A stretch of DNA of 64,000 nt from Oscillatoriales cyanobacterium (GCA_004292955.1 RDXX01000033.1:1-64000), one strand, 5' to 3'. Shown: positions 9,008-18,580, counted from the first letter of the stretch. Made by a program: numbers and translations. The notes: a model not told the origin generated them from the letters alone.

Positions 9008-9398
9008 AGGATTGGGTCGTCGGTAATTGGTATTTTTTTATGTTGTACGCTTGCCAGCCTGATTGGGCCGTTGGCTGTTGGAAGATTGGTTTCCAACTCC
9101 CGCCGATACTGCGATCGCTGCGATCTCGGTATCCCGCCTGATTCTGCGCTGCACAGTCTTTGTGGCGCGATCGCCAGTTTCGATTTTATGCTATCCAATT
9201 TACTTGACAATAGCTATTCTGTTGCGAATGTCAACAAATTTAAACTCGATCGACCGAAAACCTGCCGGTTATGCAGCAAAACCGACTCTCTCCCTCCCGG
9301 GCCCGCACACAAAACTCTGGCGCTTGAGCCCAGGAGGGCTTTGGGAGGGCGATGCTTGTTTTCTCCTTAGCTAACCTTGAATCTCAAAATTTATTTCT
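9008..9398. other. Divergent intergenic region, pilM / solute-binding protein
   Basis: No gene is supported here. It should contain promoters for both neighbours. A TTGACA at 9204-9209 and TGTCAA near 9229-9234 form an inverted pair, but no convincing -10 box at standard spacing was found. Confidence 0.4.
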
Positions 9399-10682
9399 AT
9401 GAAACGTAAATCTTGGCAACTGTTCGCTGTGTTTGGGCTGGTGGGGCTGCTGCTGGCTGCGGTGGTAAGTTGCAGCAAGCCGGCTGTTAATTCCCAGGCC
9501 AAGAATGCGGACGCGATCGAGTTTTGGACTATGCAACTGCAACCTCAGTTTACTGAGTATTTCAACAAGACGATCGCCGGTTTTGAAGCGGAAAATCCCG
9601 GAGTGAAGGTGCGCTGGGTGGACGTGCCTTGGTCGGCGATGGAAAGCAAGATTTTGGGGGCTGTGTCGGCGAAAACTGCGCCGGATGTGGTGAACCTGAA
9701 TCCTGATTTTGCTTCGCTGTTGGCGGGGCGCAATGCTTGGCTGGATTTGGACTCTCGGATTTCGCAGCAAGTGCGATCGAGCTATCTGCCAAATATCTGG
9801 AAAGCTAGTGTACTTGAGGGCAAGACTTTTGGCATTCCTTGGTATCTTACAACTCCGGTAACTATTTACAATACGGATTTGTTTAAAAAAGCTGGAATTA
9901 CCAAGCCTCCGGCTACCTATGCCGAGTTGGCAACTGTTGCAAAACAGGTAAAAGAGAAAACTGGTAAGTTTGCTTTTTTTGCGACTTTTGTACCGGAGGA
10001 TTCGGCGGAAGTGTTGCAATCTTTCGTGCAGATGGGTGTGCCTTTGGTGGACGCTCAAGGTAAGGCTGCTTTTAATACAGCTAAGGGCAAAGCTGTTTTT
10101 CAGTATTGGGTTGATTTGTACAAGGGCGGGCTGTTACCGCAGGATGTTTTGGTGCAGGGACACCGCAGGGCGATCGAGCTTTATCAAGCTGGAGAAACTG
10201 CTTTGTTGGGTTCCGGGCCTCAGTTTTTAAAGGCGATCGCCGAGAATGCTCCGAGTATTGGTGCTGTTTCAACTGCTGCGCCTCAAATTACCGGAGAAAC
10301 TGGCAAGAAAACTGTGGCAGTAATGAATTTAGTTATCCCTCGCGATAGCAAGCGGCCTGATGATGCTGTCAAGTTTGCTTTGTACGTAACTAATTCTCAA
10401 AATCAGTTAGCTTTTGCGAAGGCTGCTAATGTTTTGCCTTCCACGATTGAGACTTTGCAGGACGGTTATTTTAAGAGCGTTCCTGCCGATGCTGCTTCGA
10501 GCGATCGAGCTAGGATTATCAGCGCTTCTGGGTTGGACAAAGCCGAGTTGTTGATTCCGCCTCTCAAGGATGTTAAGAAGTTGCAAAAGGCAATTTATGA
10601 CAATTTGCAAGCAGCAATGTTAGGCGAAAAACCAGTAGAGCAAGCTGTCACTGATGCGGCGGCGGCTTGGAATCAAAGGTAG
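9399..10682 (+). CDS. ABC sugar transporter substrate-binding lipoprotein
   Basis: Family 1 extracellular solute-binding protein (MalE/UgpB-like) that delivers a carbohydrate to an ABC permease. Signal: MKRKSWQLF plus hydrophobic core and lipobox VVSC, with lipidated C25. Hallmarks: IEFWTMQLQPQFTEYF, the family segment FEAENPGVKVRWVDVPW (about 63-79), APDVVNLNPDFA, FGIPWYLTTPVTIYNTDLFK (about 145-164), and SIGAVSTAAPQ. At 427 residues it is full length. No permease or ATPase gene is adjacent, so the partners lie elsewhere. A stem-loop terminator follows. The last 28 codons plus about 275 bp of downstream DNA are duplicated at 11741-12101. Confidence 0.92.
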   Translation: MKRKSWQLFAVFGLVGLLLAAVVSCSKPAVNSQAKNADAIEFWTMQLQPQFTEYFNKTIAGFEAENPGVKVRWVDVPWSAMESKILGAVSAKTAPDVVNLNPDFASLLAGRNAWLDLDSRISQQVRSSYLPNIWKASVLEGKTFGIPWYLTTPVTIYNTDLFKKAGITKPPATYAELATVAKQVKEKTGKFAFFATFVPEDSAEVLQSFVQMGVPLVDAQGKAAFNTAKGKAVFQYWVDLYKGGLLPQDVLVQGHRRAIELYQAGETALLGSGPQFLKAIAENAPSIGAVSTAAPQITGETGKKTVAVMNLVIPRDSKRPDDAVKFALYVTNSQNQLAFAKAANVLPSTIETLQDGYFKSVPADAASSDRARIISASGLDKAELLIPPLKDVKKLQKAIYDNLQAAMLGEKPVEQAVTDAAAAWNQR

Positions 10683-10957
10683 TTTTTTATTAAAGCTGGG
10701 GCAACTTTTTTTTTAGTTCGCCCCTTGCTTTTTTTTGCAACTTGACATATCATTAAATAATGGAAATCCGTGTCGCCATATATATAAGTAAATATCAGCA
10801 TTAAAATTATCATCCTAGGTTCGTAGTGAGGACTTTAGTCCTTCTTTAGTACAACTAATATTATCGTTTCCGGTTGTATGGTCAGGTGATTTAACCGCAG
10901 AGAACACAGAGGACACAGAGAGAGAGAATAGAGATCTGAATGCAAGACGATGGTATC
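10595..10957. repeat. Gene-tail repeat, copy 1
   Basis: Runs from inside the 3' end of the solute-binding-protein gene through its terminator to about 10957. Copy 2 is at 11741-12101 (constant offset 1146 bp, a few substitutions). The distal part (from CTAATATTATCG, 10855, to GATCTGAATGCA, about 10943) occurs a third time at 11647-11740, directly joined to copy 2. Confidence 0.9.
10698..10736 (+). terminator. Rho-independent-type terminator of the solute-binding protein gene
   Basis: Stem GGGGC-AACT / AGTT-C-GCCCC around a T-run loop (10698-10724), followed by TTGCTTTTTTTT, 18 bp after the stop codon. An almost identical copy sits at 11844-11882 inside the duplicated tail. Confidence 0.7.
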
Positions 10958-11059
10958 GGATTTGATATAGATTGCTCACGAGAAACCCGTGCGATCGCTC
11001 CTGCATATAAGTTATAATTAAACTAGGTAATAACTCCGACGCTACCGCAGGAGGCAACT

Positions 11060-11503
11060 ATGCAAATTAAAAACAGCAATCCAATGGGAAAAGTTTTTGC
11101 CACTCTGACAATCGTTAATCGAGCCGACCAAATTCGGGCAGAAGATGGGACGATTCTAGAAGACCAAATTCGGTCGATCGTCCTCAAAAACGTATTGGTG
11201 GACACAGGGGCTACTACCTTGTGTCTGCCAAAAGAGGCGATCGCCAAACTGGGACTAAAACTCCTCAAAGAAGTAGACGTAGCAACAGCAATGGGTATTG
11301 GCAAAGCCCGCATTTTTCAAGATGCTAAAATATCAATGTTTGACCGGGAAGGCACTTTCGAGTGCTTGGAGTTACCGGGAGGTAATGATGCACTTTTGGG
11401 TGTCATACCTTTAGAATCATTGGGATTGGAAATAGACTTGCAAAATCAAATCTTGAAACCTTTACCCATCAGTCCGACTGAAACCTATTTAACGATTTTG
11501 TAG
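11060..11503 (+). CDS. Retropepsin-like aspartyl protease-fold protein
   Basis: Small clan-AA protein of 147 residues. The catalytic-type motif VLVDTGATTLCLP (about 49-61, D52-T-G) and the hydrophobic-hydrophobic-glycine segment DALLGVIPLESLGLEID near 115-131 are those of single-domain retropepsin folds that act as dimers. The start is ATG with GGAGG 5 nt upstream. The gene lies between copies of the duplicated tail repeat, so it may have been carried or trapped by recombination. Substrate and role are unknown; such proteins are common in cyanobacteria and often resemble toxin-antitoxin-sized accessory genes, but no partner is adjacent. Confidence 0.8.
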   Translation: MQIKNSNPMGKVFATLTIVNRADQIRAEDGTILEDQIRSIVLKNVLVDTGATTLCLPKEAIAKLGLKLLKEVDVATAMGIGKARIFQDAKISMFDREGTFECLELPGGNDALLGVIPLESLGLEIDLQNQILKPLPISPTETYLTIL

Positions 11504-12304
11504 CGCTAACCCCCATTTTTGAGACGGTTGTGCGTTGACAAGTGCGATCGTTTTTCTCAATTCAGCAATATTGTAGCGTTCGTCAGCGAGGGCCCTAATT
11601 TTCAGGTGGGGAATCAGAAGTGGCTGATGCACCCTACTATTTTATGAAAACTAATATTATCGTTTCGAGTTGTATGGGAATAATTTAACCACAGAGAACA
11701 CAGAGGACACAGAGGGAGAGAATAGAGATCTGAATGCAGGTTATGACAATTTGCAAGCGGCAATGTTAGGTGAAAAACCAGTAGAGGAAGCTGTCACTGA
11801 TGCGGCGGCGGCTTGGAATCAAAGGTAGTTTTTTATTAAAGCTGGGGCAACTTTTTTTTTAGTTCGCCTCTTGCTTTTTTTTGCAACTTGACATATCATT
11901 AAATAATGGAAATCCGTGCCGCCATATATATAGGTCAATATCGGCATTAAAACTATTATCCTAGGTTCGTAGTGAGGACTTTAGTCCTTCTTTAGTAAAA
12001 GTAATATTATCGTTTCGAGTTGTATGGGAATAATTTAACCGCAGAGAACACAGAGGACACAGAGAGAGAATAGAGATTTGAATGGAGGACAATGGTATCG
12101 GCTGAATAAGTAGGGCTAGAAGTTATTCTAGTTGTCAAGGCAAGCCCAAGGGATGAAGAGAAGACTTTAGTTGGTGCATTTAGCTTTTGGGGTTTTCAAG
12201 TCCCAAAAGCCTTTCGACATCAATTATGCAATCGCCCCTCTTGACTTGTCAAGACAGTATCTACAGAATTTTGGAATGGTTTTTGTGAAGCGAGCCCCAA
12301 CCGA
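11504..12304. repeat. Repeat-rich gap holding tail-repeat copies
   Basis: Contains the partial repeat 11647-11740, tail-repeat copy 2 at 11741-12101, and a hairpin GCTTTTGGG/CCCAAAAGC at 12183-12210 that could terminate the minus-strand cupin gene. No intact gene is seen. Confidence 0.8.
11741..11826 (+). pseudogene. Duplicated 3' fragment of the solute-binding protein gene
   Basis: Encodes the last 27 or so residues and the stop of the gene at 9399-10682 (reading YDNLQAAMLGEKPVEEAV), with an E for Q change. It has no start or signal and is joined upstream to an unrelated repeat, so it is a non-functional tail. Confidence 0.9.
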
Positions 12305-13435
12305 CTACCAATTAATATGAGGATATTTCCATTCGTAATAATTGGGAAACACAAAATTAGTAAACGAAACCGAAATACTCACATCCAGGGATTTTACGTG
12401 ATGCCACCAACCCACAGGAATAAAAATAACTTCTCCCGGTTCCAAAATCACCTCAATGATTTTCGCCTCTCTGTAAAGCGGATACTTTTCGTAGTCAGGA
12501 TTTTCGCCGTCAACCTTGCTGAAAACTCCGACATGATTGTAAAGTAGAGGTGTTTGCTGCGGACAAATCAACTTAATTAATTTGCGTCCCGATACCTGTG
12601 CTAAAACTAAGTTAACCGGGTCGTGGTGTAGCGGTGTAATTGTACCTTTCGGGCCAAACCAAAAGAAAATTCTGCCTTTGGTATCGTCGGGAGTCAGATA
12701 TTCTGGGAAAATTTCAAAGTCGTTGAATAGCGGTTTAAATTCCTCTCTTTCCAGAGTTTGGTTGTTAGCAACCATGTAGCAGTCGTTGCTAGGGCCGCCG
12801 TTGACGACCATATCTATATATTCGCGGAACTGAACGGTTTTTTTGTGGTTGTGTATCTTAATTTCGTAATCCGGGTCAGAATTGCGGTTGGCTTGAATTT
12901 CCACCTCTGCATCGCCGTATTTTTCCTGCAAATACTCTGGCGTCCACAACTGTAAGGCTTTCCAGTTGTGCATGATGTTGGTAATAATTACCGGAGTGTT
13001 TTTTGCGTAGTAATTTTCGAGAAAATACTCTCTAGAAAGACTGCTTTTCCGTTCGATTGTGCCAAACTTGGAAGAGAGGGCTGCTAATTGATTGTTGATG
13101 GTTAGTTGCGATTCCAGTTTCTGCAATAACTGTACGTAATGGCTGCCTGCTTGGAAGTACGGATGAGAGGATATGGCTGTAACTTCTGCGGTTGCTATTT
13201 CGGCATCAATGCCTGTATTTATTAGGCCTTGAATGATGTCTGCATCTGGTTGATTTAATAATTTGTTAGCCGCCACCCACTGTTTCAGATTGTCGGGGAC
13301 TTCGGGTTTGCTTGGCGCTGCTGCGAGTAGATTGGGCAAGTTTTGTGTCAGCCATTCTAGATTAACCTGTTGTTCTTCGGTTAGGGTAATCCGCAAAGGG
13401 GGAAGTGTGATGGTTAGGGGTTGGGTGTCAGGCAT
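12305..13435 (-). CDS. Cupin-like (JmjC-related) Fe(II)/2-oxoglutarate oxygenase-type protein
   Basis: The 376-residue protein has a C-terminal Cupin_8/JmjC-like domain (about 135-370). Entry segment REYFLENYYAKNTPVIITN, then FFWFGPKGTITPLHHDPVNL carrying the H-x-D iron ligands (HHDPVN), and the distal histidine in GWWHHVKSLDVSISVSF. These residues predict an Fe(II)- and 2-oxoglutarate-dependent hydroxylase acting on a protein or peptide. The N-terminal 130 residues are a helical region of unknown role with a proline-rich start (TLPPLRITLTEEQQ). It stands alone, 245 bp from the PfkB gene that is read in the same direction. Substrate unknown. Confidence 0.88.
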   Translation of the reverse strand: MPDTQPLTITLPPLRITLTEEQQVNLEWLTQNLPNLLAAAPSKPEVPDNLKQWVAANKLLNQPDADIIQGLINTGIDAEIATAEVTAISSHPYFQAGSHYVQLLQKLESQLTINNQLAALSSKFGTIERKSSLSREYFLENYYAKNTPVIITNIMHNWKALQLWTPEYLQEKYGDAEVEIQANRNSDPDYEIKIHNHKKTVQFREYIDMVVNGGPSNDCYMVANNQTLEREEFKPLFNDFEIFPEYLTPDDTKGRIFFWFGPKGTITPLHHDPVNLVLAQVSGRKLIKLICPQQTPLLYNHVGVFSKVDGENPDYEKYPLYREAKIIEVILEPGEVIFIPVGWWHHVKSLDVSISVSFTNFVFPNYYEWKYPHINW

Positions 13436-13680
13436 GATTGGAGTGTTTTGTTTTGGGGTGGTTTTGTTTTGCTTGAAGTTGCTTAACTAATATAGCAATC
13501 TGGTTGGATTTGTGAATGAGTTGTTTTATAATCTGCGATAATAAACAGGCGAGACGCCTGTTCCACGGGCGCTAATAAAGAGAGAGAGGGTTGCTATCAC
13601 TATTTTAGCTTAATGAGTGTTGGCTGTTTGAGTTTTCTGGGTGCGATCGCTTTTGTCCGGATTTTTTTGTTAATTTTAAG
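13436..13680. repeat. Gap with GAGACGCCTGTTCC repeat
   Basis: Holds a short member of the dispersed AGGCGAGACGCCTGTTCC hairpin family near 13540-13565 and a HIP1 site near 13645. No gene is seen. Confidence 0.5.
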
Positions 13681-14544
13681 TTAAGGTTGCAGATTTTTTA
13701 TCCATTGGCGGGTTCCGAAATATTTGCAGGAATCGGAAGCTGTCTTCGCTGCGGCGCTTAGGGCGTTTGTAAAGTTTTTTTGTAAAATGTAGTGACAGAA
13801 AGCGCCGTGAAAGATGTCGCCGGCGCCTAATGTGTCTGCGGCTTGTATTTGGGGCACTTCTACACTACCAAAACTGCCTTTGCACAAGTATTGGATTGGT
13901 TTTTCGCCGCGTGTGATGGCAATGTTGGGTATTCCGGCTGCTGAGAGATAAGCAAAGACTTGTTCGGAATTGTGACAGTCTGGCGGGTGAAAGTTATCCG
14001 AACACACAGCCCATTCAACGAAGGGCAATATTTTTTCTAATCCGGGTTTCCAACTGCCGCCATCGAGGACGATTGGAATGTTTTTTGATTGGGCGAGTTG
14101 AGCAATTTCTTGGCTGGCTGGGATTTGATGTCCGTCAAACAGTATGATATTAACTGATGTTAAAATATCTCGGTTAATTGCTTGGCTGTCAACCTGGGAT
14201 TTAGTAGCATTCACTGAGATTACTGCCCGATCGCCCGTTGCTTGAGTTACGATAATCGAAGAGACTGGCGGAGAGTGCGATCGCCCTGGCTGCAAATCCA
14301 TTATCCTGACATTGTACTCTGCTAAGTCTGCACGGATTAATTGGGCGATCGCGTGAGTACCGAAAACTCCCGCCAACACCGCCGCATTCCCCAAACCGCT
14401 AAAAGCCACCGCAGCATTTGTCGCCGGCCCGCCCGCAGCAATGGTAGAATCAACAGCAACAACTTTCTGATTTTCCCCCGGAGGCTTGGAGGCTAAATAA
14501 ATTAAATCCAAAGTCGCCAATCCCAAAAACAATCCAGTCTTCAT
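13681..14544 (-). CDS. PfkB-family carbohydrate/nucleoside kinase
   Basis: Ribokinase-fold kinase of 287 residues. Seen: N-terminal FLGLATLDLIY, PfkB signature 1 region AAGGPATNAAVAFSGLG (about 37-53), and signature 2 AADTLGAGDIFHGAFCHYI (about 235-253) with the catalytic aspartate in GAGD. The substrate cannot be read from sequence; ribokinase, 2-keto-3-deoxygluconate or sugar kinases are all possible. It lies 48 bp from rsmI, which is read in the opposite direction. A repeat (GGGCGTCCCGCCCGT) lies in that short divergent gap. Confidence 0.88.
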   Translation of the reverse strand: MKTGLFLGLATLDLIYLASKPPGENQKVVAVDSTIAAGGPATNAAVAFSGLGNAAVLAGVFGTHAIAQLIRADLAEYNVRIMDLQPGRSHSPPVSSIIVTQATGDRAVISVNATKSQVDSQAINRDILTSVNIILFDGHQIPASQEIAQLAQSKNIPIVLDGGSWKPGLEKILPFVEWAVCSDNFHPPDCHNSEQVFAYLSAAGIPNIAITRGEKPIQYLCKGSFGSVEVPQIQAADTLGAGDIFHGAFCHYILQKNFTNALSAAAKTASDSCKYFGTRQWIKNLQP

Positions 14545-14643
14545 AATCTGTCTGATATTTTTTCTTGTGATATTGGTTCTTAAATCTGTGGCATGGGCGT
14601 CCCGCCCGTGTTATATCTGCGGTTAAAAATAAAAAACATCAAA

Positions 14644-15525
14644 ATGCAGCCAAATCCCAATACAGGAACACTGTACATTGTCGGAACGCCGATCGGCAAT
14701 CTCGAAGATATGACATATCGCGCCATCCGAATTTTGCAAACAGCAGACTTCATCGCCGCCGAAGACACGCGCCACACGGGCAAACTTTTACACCACTTTC
14801 AAATAAAAACGCCCCAAATCAGCTATCACGAACATAACCAACACCAGCGACTCCCGGAATTAATCGATAAACTGCTGTTAGGAAAAAGTATCGCCCTCGT
14901 CACCGACGCCGGAATGCCGGGAATTTCCGACCCCGGATACGAATTAGTCAAAGCCTGCGCCGATGCTAATATTAACATTATTCCGATTCCCGGCCCGAGC
15001 GCTTGTATAGTTGGGATAAGTGCATCGGGATTACCTACAGACAGATTTGTGTTTGAAGGATTTTTACCCACCAAAGGTCAAGAACGCCAGCGGAGTTTAG
15101 AAAGTTTGCAAATAGAATCGCGCACTATTATCTTATACGAATCTCCGCACCGATTGCGGCAAACTTTACAAGATTTAGCAAACACCTTGGGAAGCGACAG
15201 ACAGATTGTACTGGCGCGGGAGTTGACTAAAATGCACGAAGAATTTTGGCGCGGTAGTATGGAAAGTGCGATCGAACTTTACACCACACGCGAACCCCAG
15301 GGAGAATTTACTCTAATAATTGGCGGGCTGCAAACAGACGCACCAATTTTTTCAGAAGACGCCATCAAAGCCGAATTGCAAACATTAATCGCAGAAGGCA
15401 TAAGTCGTTCCCAGGCCAGCCGCCAACTCGCGCAACAAACATCCCTCCCCCGCCGCCAAATCTACCAACTAGCCCTCACAATTGGCGACAACGAATCACC
15501 AGAACAACCTTTAGAAGACTTGTGA
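14644..15525 (+). CDS. rsmI: 16S rRNA (cytidine-1402-2'-O)-methyltransferase RsmI
   Basis: SAM-dependent tetrapyrrole-methylase-fold enzyme that 2'-O-methylates C1402 in the decoding centre of the 30S subunit. Diagnostic segments: GTLYIVGTPIGNLEDMTYRA (about 9-28), AAEDTRHTGKLL, SYHEHNQ, LVTDAGMPGISDPGYELV (about 95-112), IPIPGPSA, and FEGFLP. The start is placed at ATG 14644 (293 residues); an in-frame ATG 17 codons upstream is rejected because that extension is read from a dispersed repeat. The gene stands alone in its direction. Confidence 0.95.
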   Translation: MQPNPNTGTLYIVGTPIGNLEDMTYRAIRILQTADFIAAEDTRHTGKLLHHFQIKTPQISYHEHNQHQRLPELIDKLLLGKSIALVTDAGMPGISDPGYELVKACADANINIIPIPGPSACIVGISASGLPTDRFVFEGFLPTKGQERQRSLESLQIESRTIILYESPHRLRQTLQDLANTLGSDRQIVLARELTKMHEEFWRGSMESAIELYTTREPQGEFTLIIGGLQTDAPIFSEDAIKAELQTLIAEGISRSQASRQLAQQTSLPRRQIYQLALTIGDNESPEQPLEDL

Positions 15526-15609
15526 ATAACTCTCTCTTCTCCTTCTCTGCGCCCTCTGCGCCCTCTGCGGTTAAATAAAAAAAGCTAAATAATCACACTA
15601 ATAAATTCT

Positions 15610-16830
15610 ATGGTACGCGGAAACTACGATCGCCAAAAACCCTATTTACGCAACCCCCACATCAACAAACCAATCGCCGAAATCTATGCAGACTTAGACG
15701 CCTTTAGCTGGGAGATATTTGAAGACCAACCCCACCGCTTCGATACAGTCAGTTTCTACGTCTTGCTTCCCCCGCTGTTTTACGAAGGAAAATTCATCAA
15801 AGGGATTTACTTCAGCGAAGGAGTCGAACTGATAAACAAACTATTTCCCCAACTTTCCTCAGTATTTCATTCCTTCACCTATTCCCCCGGAACCTCCTAC
15901 TCCTGGGCACCCGTAGCCGATGCTTACTCAAGTTTATACAAAAATCCGCAGCGAGCCAAGTGGTTTCGCGAAACATATCCCGATCGCGCCAACAAACCAA
16001 TCATACCACTGCAAGACACCGACTTCATCAACGAATACTTAATTTCCCCTCGCAACGTCCCCGCCAAAGACATCGACCTCCTCGCCGTCGCCCGATTTTC
16101 CGAAGAAAAGAACTTGCCGATGATTGCCAAAGCCTTAAAAATTTATCGGCAAAAGTATCCGCAAAAACTCATAAAATTAACAGTTGTCAGCGGTCACGAC
16201 TTTGATGTTAATAACTTGAAAACTCTCGACGAGAACGCATTAAAAGAATTGCACGAAGTTGAAACAATTTTAGGAAATACCTCCGACTACATCAACTTAC
16301 TGCCGCGAGTTGACTACTATCAAGAAATCCCTAACTATTATTCGCGGGCACAAGCATTCGTCCTGGGTTCCCTTCTCGAAGGCAAAAACCGGGGAATTAC
16401 CGAAGCCATGAGTTGCAACGTACCAGTAATTTGTTTTGAAGAATTCAACCAATACGCCCGAGGAAACTCGCCCGTTTTCCCGGAAGGTGCGGGTCTTTAT
16501 TCCAAATTTGACGCGGAATCCTTAGCGGATACGATTCATACAGTATTGCAAAATCAAACTGAATTCAAACCGCGATATCAGTATTTAAAGCATTGCGGTC
16601 GCAAGAACTTTTTCAATACTTGCCTTGACAGTTTTCCCTACTACCAGCATAACATTCCCGACTACAAAACGGGAGCGGGATTTAAGAATTTGTGGCTGGA
16701 TTTGGCCGTGCAGCAAAATTATCAAGTCAGCTTGGATAGTTTTTTGTACGGAGGTTCTCCGCTATCTCACATTCGCGGGACAAATGCGATCGGGCAAAAT
16801 CTTGGTGAATTAACCAAGTTTTTAGGCTAA
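15610..16830 (+). CDS. GT4-type glycosyltransferase
   Basis: Retaining GT-B glycosyltransferase of 406 residues. The C-terminal Rossmann half is recognisable: LLAVARFSEEKNLPMIAKAL (about 158-177), LLPRVDYYQEIPNYYSRAQ, and the donor-binding E-x7-E stretch in SLLEGKNRGITEAMSCNVPV (about 254-273), which contacts the nucleotide sugar. The N-terminal half is less conserved. The acceptor (polysaccharide, lipid or protein) is unknown. It follows rsmI by 84 bp, with a CTCTGCGCCCTCTGCG repeat between them, so it may have its own promoter. Confidence 0.85.
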   Translation: MVRGNYDRQKPYLRNPHINKPIAEIYADLDAFSWEIFEDQPHRFDTVSFYVLLPPLFYEGKFIKGIYFSEGVELINKLFPQLSSVFHSFTYSPGTSYSWAPVADAYSSLYKNPQRAKWFRETYPDRANKPIIPLQDTDFINEYLISPRNVPAKDIDLLAVARFSEEKNLPMIAKALKIYRQKYPQKLIKLTVVSGHDFDVNNLKTLDENALKELHEVETILGNTSDYINLLPRVDYYQEIPNYYSRAQAFVLGSLLEGKNRGITEAMSCNVPVICFEEFNQYARGNSPVFPEGAGLYSKFDAESLADTIHTVLQNQTEFKPRYQYLKHCGRKNFFNTCLDSFPYYQHNIPDYKTGAGFKNLWLDLAVQQNYQVSLDSFLYGGSPLSHIRGTNAIGQNLGELTKFLG

Positions 16831-16913
16831 TTCCCAATTAATATGTAGGGTGCGTCAGTTGGGTTTGTTTGATGATAATCGAGTAAATTAAATCTGACTC
16901 ACCGACTTAAGAT

Positions 16914-16968
16914 GTAATTCTTGATACTAAAATCTAAAATCTAAAATCTAAAATCTAAAATCTAAAAT
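16914..16968 (+). promoter_or_regulatory. NtcA-type site with heptamer array supplying -10 boxes (hpxO promoter)
   Basis: GTA-ATTCTTGA-TAC at 16914-16927 fits the NtcA consensus GTA-N8-TAC. It is followed directly by six copies of the heptamer CTAAAAT (16927-16968), each containing TAAAAT, a match to the TAN3T -10 box. The copy at 16949 starts 21 nt after the site, within the usual NtcA spacing of about 20-24 nt. The hpxO start is 50 bp downstream, with AGGAG before its ATG. Confidence 0.6.
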
Positions 16969-17003
16969 AGTATTAGGATGTCACTCAGCAGGAGAAACAC
17001 AGA

Positions 17004-18164
17004 ATGCACGACTTAAAAGTTGTCATTATCGGTGCCGGAATTGGCGGCTTAACTGCGGGTATCGCCCTCCAACAAGCAGGTTATGAAGTTGCAATTTACG
17101 ATCGCGTAAAAGAACTGCGTCCAGCAGGCGCTGGTATCTCCATGTGGTCGAACGGCGTCAAAGTTCTCAACCGCCTTGGTTTAGGCGAAAAGATGGCGCA
17201 AATTGGCGGAAAAATGGAGCGCATGGAATACCGCACCAAAATCGGTCAACTGCTAAATGACATCGATTTAATGCCACTAATTCAACAAGTCGGTCAGCGT
17301 CCTTATCCGGTGGCGCGCCGCGACTTACAACAAATGTTATTAGCAGCTTTTAAGGGAGAAGTCAAGCTCGATCGCAAATGTATTGCCGTGGAAGAAGATG
17401 CAACCGGAGTAACTGCAATTTTTGAGAACGGAGACAAAGCGCGCGGCGATTTGTTAGTGGCTGCTGACGGCGTTCGCTCAATTTTGCGAACCTATGTATT
17501 GGGCCGCGAAGTACAGCCGAAATACGGCGGTTATATCAATTGGAACGGGCTAGTAGCGGCGGATGAAGCACTAGCGCCGCCAAATACTTGGGCGATTTAT
17601 GTCGGTGACTGCAAGCGCGCCTCATTAATGCCCGTAGCGGGCGATCGATTTTACTTTTTCTTTGATGTTCCGTTACCCACGGGAACTCCCGCCAATCCCG
17701 ACAATTACAAAGCCGAACTTAAAGAACATTTTGCAGGTTGGGCCGAACCAGTGCAATTGTTGATAGAAAGATTCGATCCCGCAGCAGTCGCCCGCCCGGA
17801 AATTCACGACGTAGGCCCGATCGACTCCTACGTTCGCGGTAGAGTTGCTTTGCTGGGAGATTCCGCCCACGCTACCTGCCCGGATTTGGGCCAGGGAGGC
17901 TGTCAAGCCATGGAAGATGGACTCGTACTCAGCAACTACCTCTCGACTACGAATTTAGGCGTAGAATACGCGCTCAAACGCTACGAAACTGAGCGCAAGC
18001 AGCGGGCGAATGCAGTTGTCGAAAAAGCGCGCCAGCGTGCCGAACAAATTCACGGCAAAGATCCGCAGGTGACACAACTTTGGTACGAACAACTGGCTAA
18101 GGAACAGCCAAGTGATGTCACAGATGCGATCGCCAAAGTCATCATGGCAGGGCCCTTGCACTAG
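17004..18164 (+). CDS. hpxO: FAD-dependent urate hydroxylase HpxO
   Basis: Flavoprotein monooxygenase that converts urate to 5-hydroxyisourate with NAD(P)H and O2. The 386-residue protein shows the FAD dinucleotide fold [20 protein letters not shown] (about 6-25), [20 protein letters not shown] (about 41-60, typical of HpxO), the RRDLQQ motif, and the GD motif [19 protein letters not shown] (about 280-298). It heads a same-strand series with hiuH (53 bp apart), the Rieske gene and uraD, which together define the urate-to-allantoin route, so HpxO is favoured over salicylate or other hydroxylases. A putative NtcA promoter precedes it. Confidence 0.93.
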   Translation: MHDLKVVIIGAGIGGLTAGIALQQAGYEVAIYDRVKELRPAGAGISMWSNGVKVLNRLGLGEKMAQIGGKMERMEYRTKIGQLLNDIDLMPLIQQVGQRPYPVARRDLQQMLLAAFKGEVKLDRKCIAVEEDATGVTAIFENGDKARGDLLVAADGVRSILRTYVLGREVQPKYGGYINWNGLVAADEALAPPNTWAIYVGDCKRASLMPVAGDRFYFFFDVPLPTGTPANPDNYKAELKEHFAGWAEPVQLLIERFDPAAVARPEIHDVGPIDSYVRGRVALLGDSAHATCPDLGQGGCQAMEDGLVLSNYLSTTNLGVEYALKRYETERKQRANAVVEKARQRAEQIHGKDPQVTQLWYEQLAKEQPSDVTDAIAKVIMAGPLH

Positions 18165-18217
18165 CACAATCTTCTAGCGGGAAAATCAATCAAAAATTAG
18201 CATTTAACCTTACAATA

Positions 18218-18580
18218 ATGTCAGGCAAACTTACTACTCACGTTCTCGACACAGCCCGCGGCTGTCCGGCGGCAAATATGTCGATCGCCCTGCAATCAAT
18301 TGACCCCAACTCCGGCGCCAAAATCCTGCTAAAAACTGTAACAACTAATGCTGACGGCCGCACCGCTGCTCCGCTACTATCAGAAAACGAGTTCAAACCG
18401 GGAATTTATGAATTAGTCTTTGCTGTTGGCGAATACTTCGCGCAGTCCGCCGAAAATTTGCCCGATCCGCCTTTTTTAAACAGCGTTCCAATTCAGTTCG
18501 GCATCGCCGACCCAAGCTCACACTATCACGTACCGCTGTTAGTTTCGCCTTGGTCGTACAGCACCTATCGCGGTAGTTGA
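18218..18580 (+). CDS. hiuH: 5-hydroxyisourate hydrolase (transthyretin-like)
   Basis: Hydrolyses 5-hydroxyisourate to OHCU, the second step of urate breakdown. The 120-residue length fits the family. Seen: [17 protein letters not shown] (active-site His in the N-terminal TTHVLD motif), TNADGR near the middle, the [16 protein letters not shown] segment, and the C-terminal signature tetrapeptide YRGS, whose residues close the active site. It follows hpxO by 53 bp on the same strand. A heptamer array begins 5 bp after the stop codon. Confidence 0.95.
   Translation: MSGKLTTHVLDTARGCPAANMSIALQSIDPNSGAKILLKTVTTNADGRTAAPLLSENEFKPGIYELVFAVGEYFAQSAENLPDPPFLNSVPIQFGIADPSSHYHVPLLVSPWSYSTYRGS

Noticed and set aside
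9204-9234. TTGACA at 9204 as a promoter for the lipoprotein gene
   Set aside because: No acceptable -10 hexamer at 16-18 bp; kept only as an unproven inverted pair.
14593-14643. Upstream start of rsmI
   Set aside because: The extra 17 codons are read from a GGGCGTCCCGCCCG repeat and do not fit the family; ATG 14644 precedes the conserved region properly.
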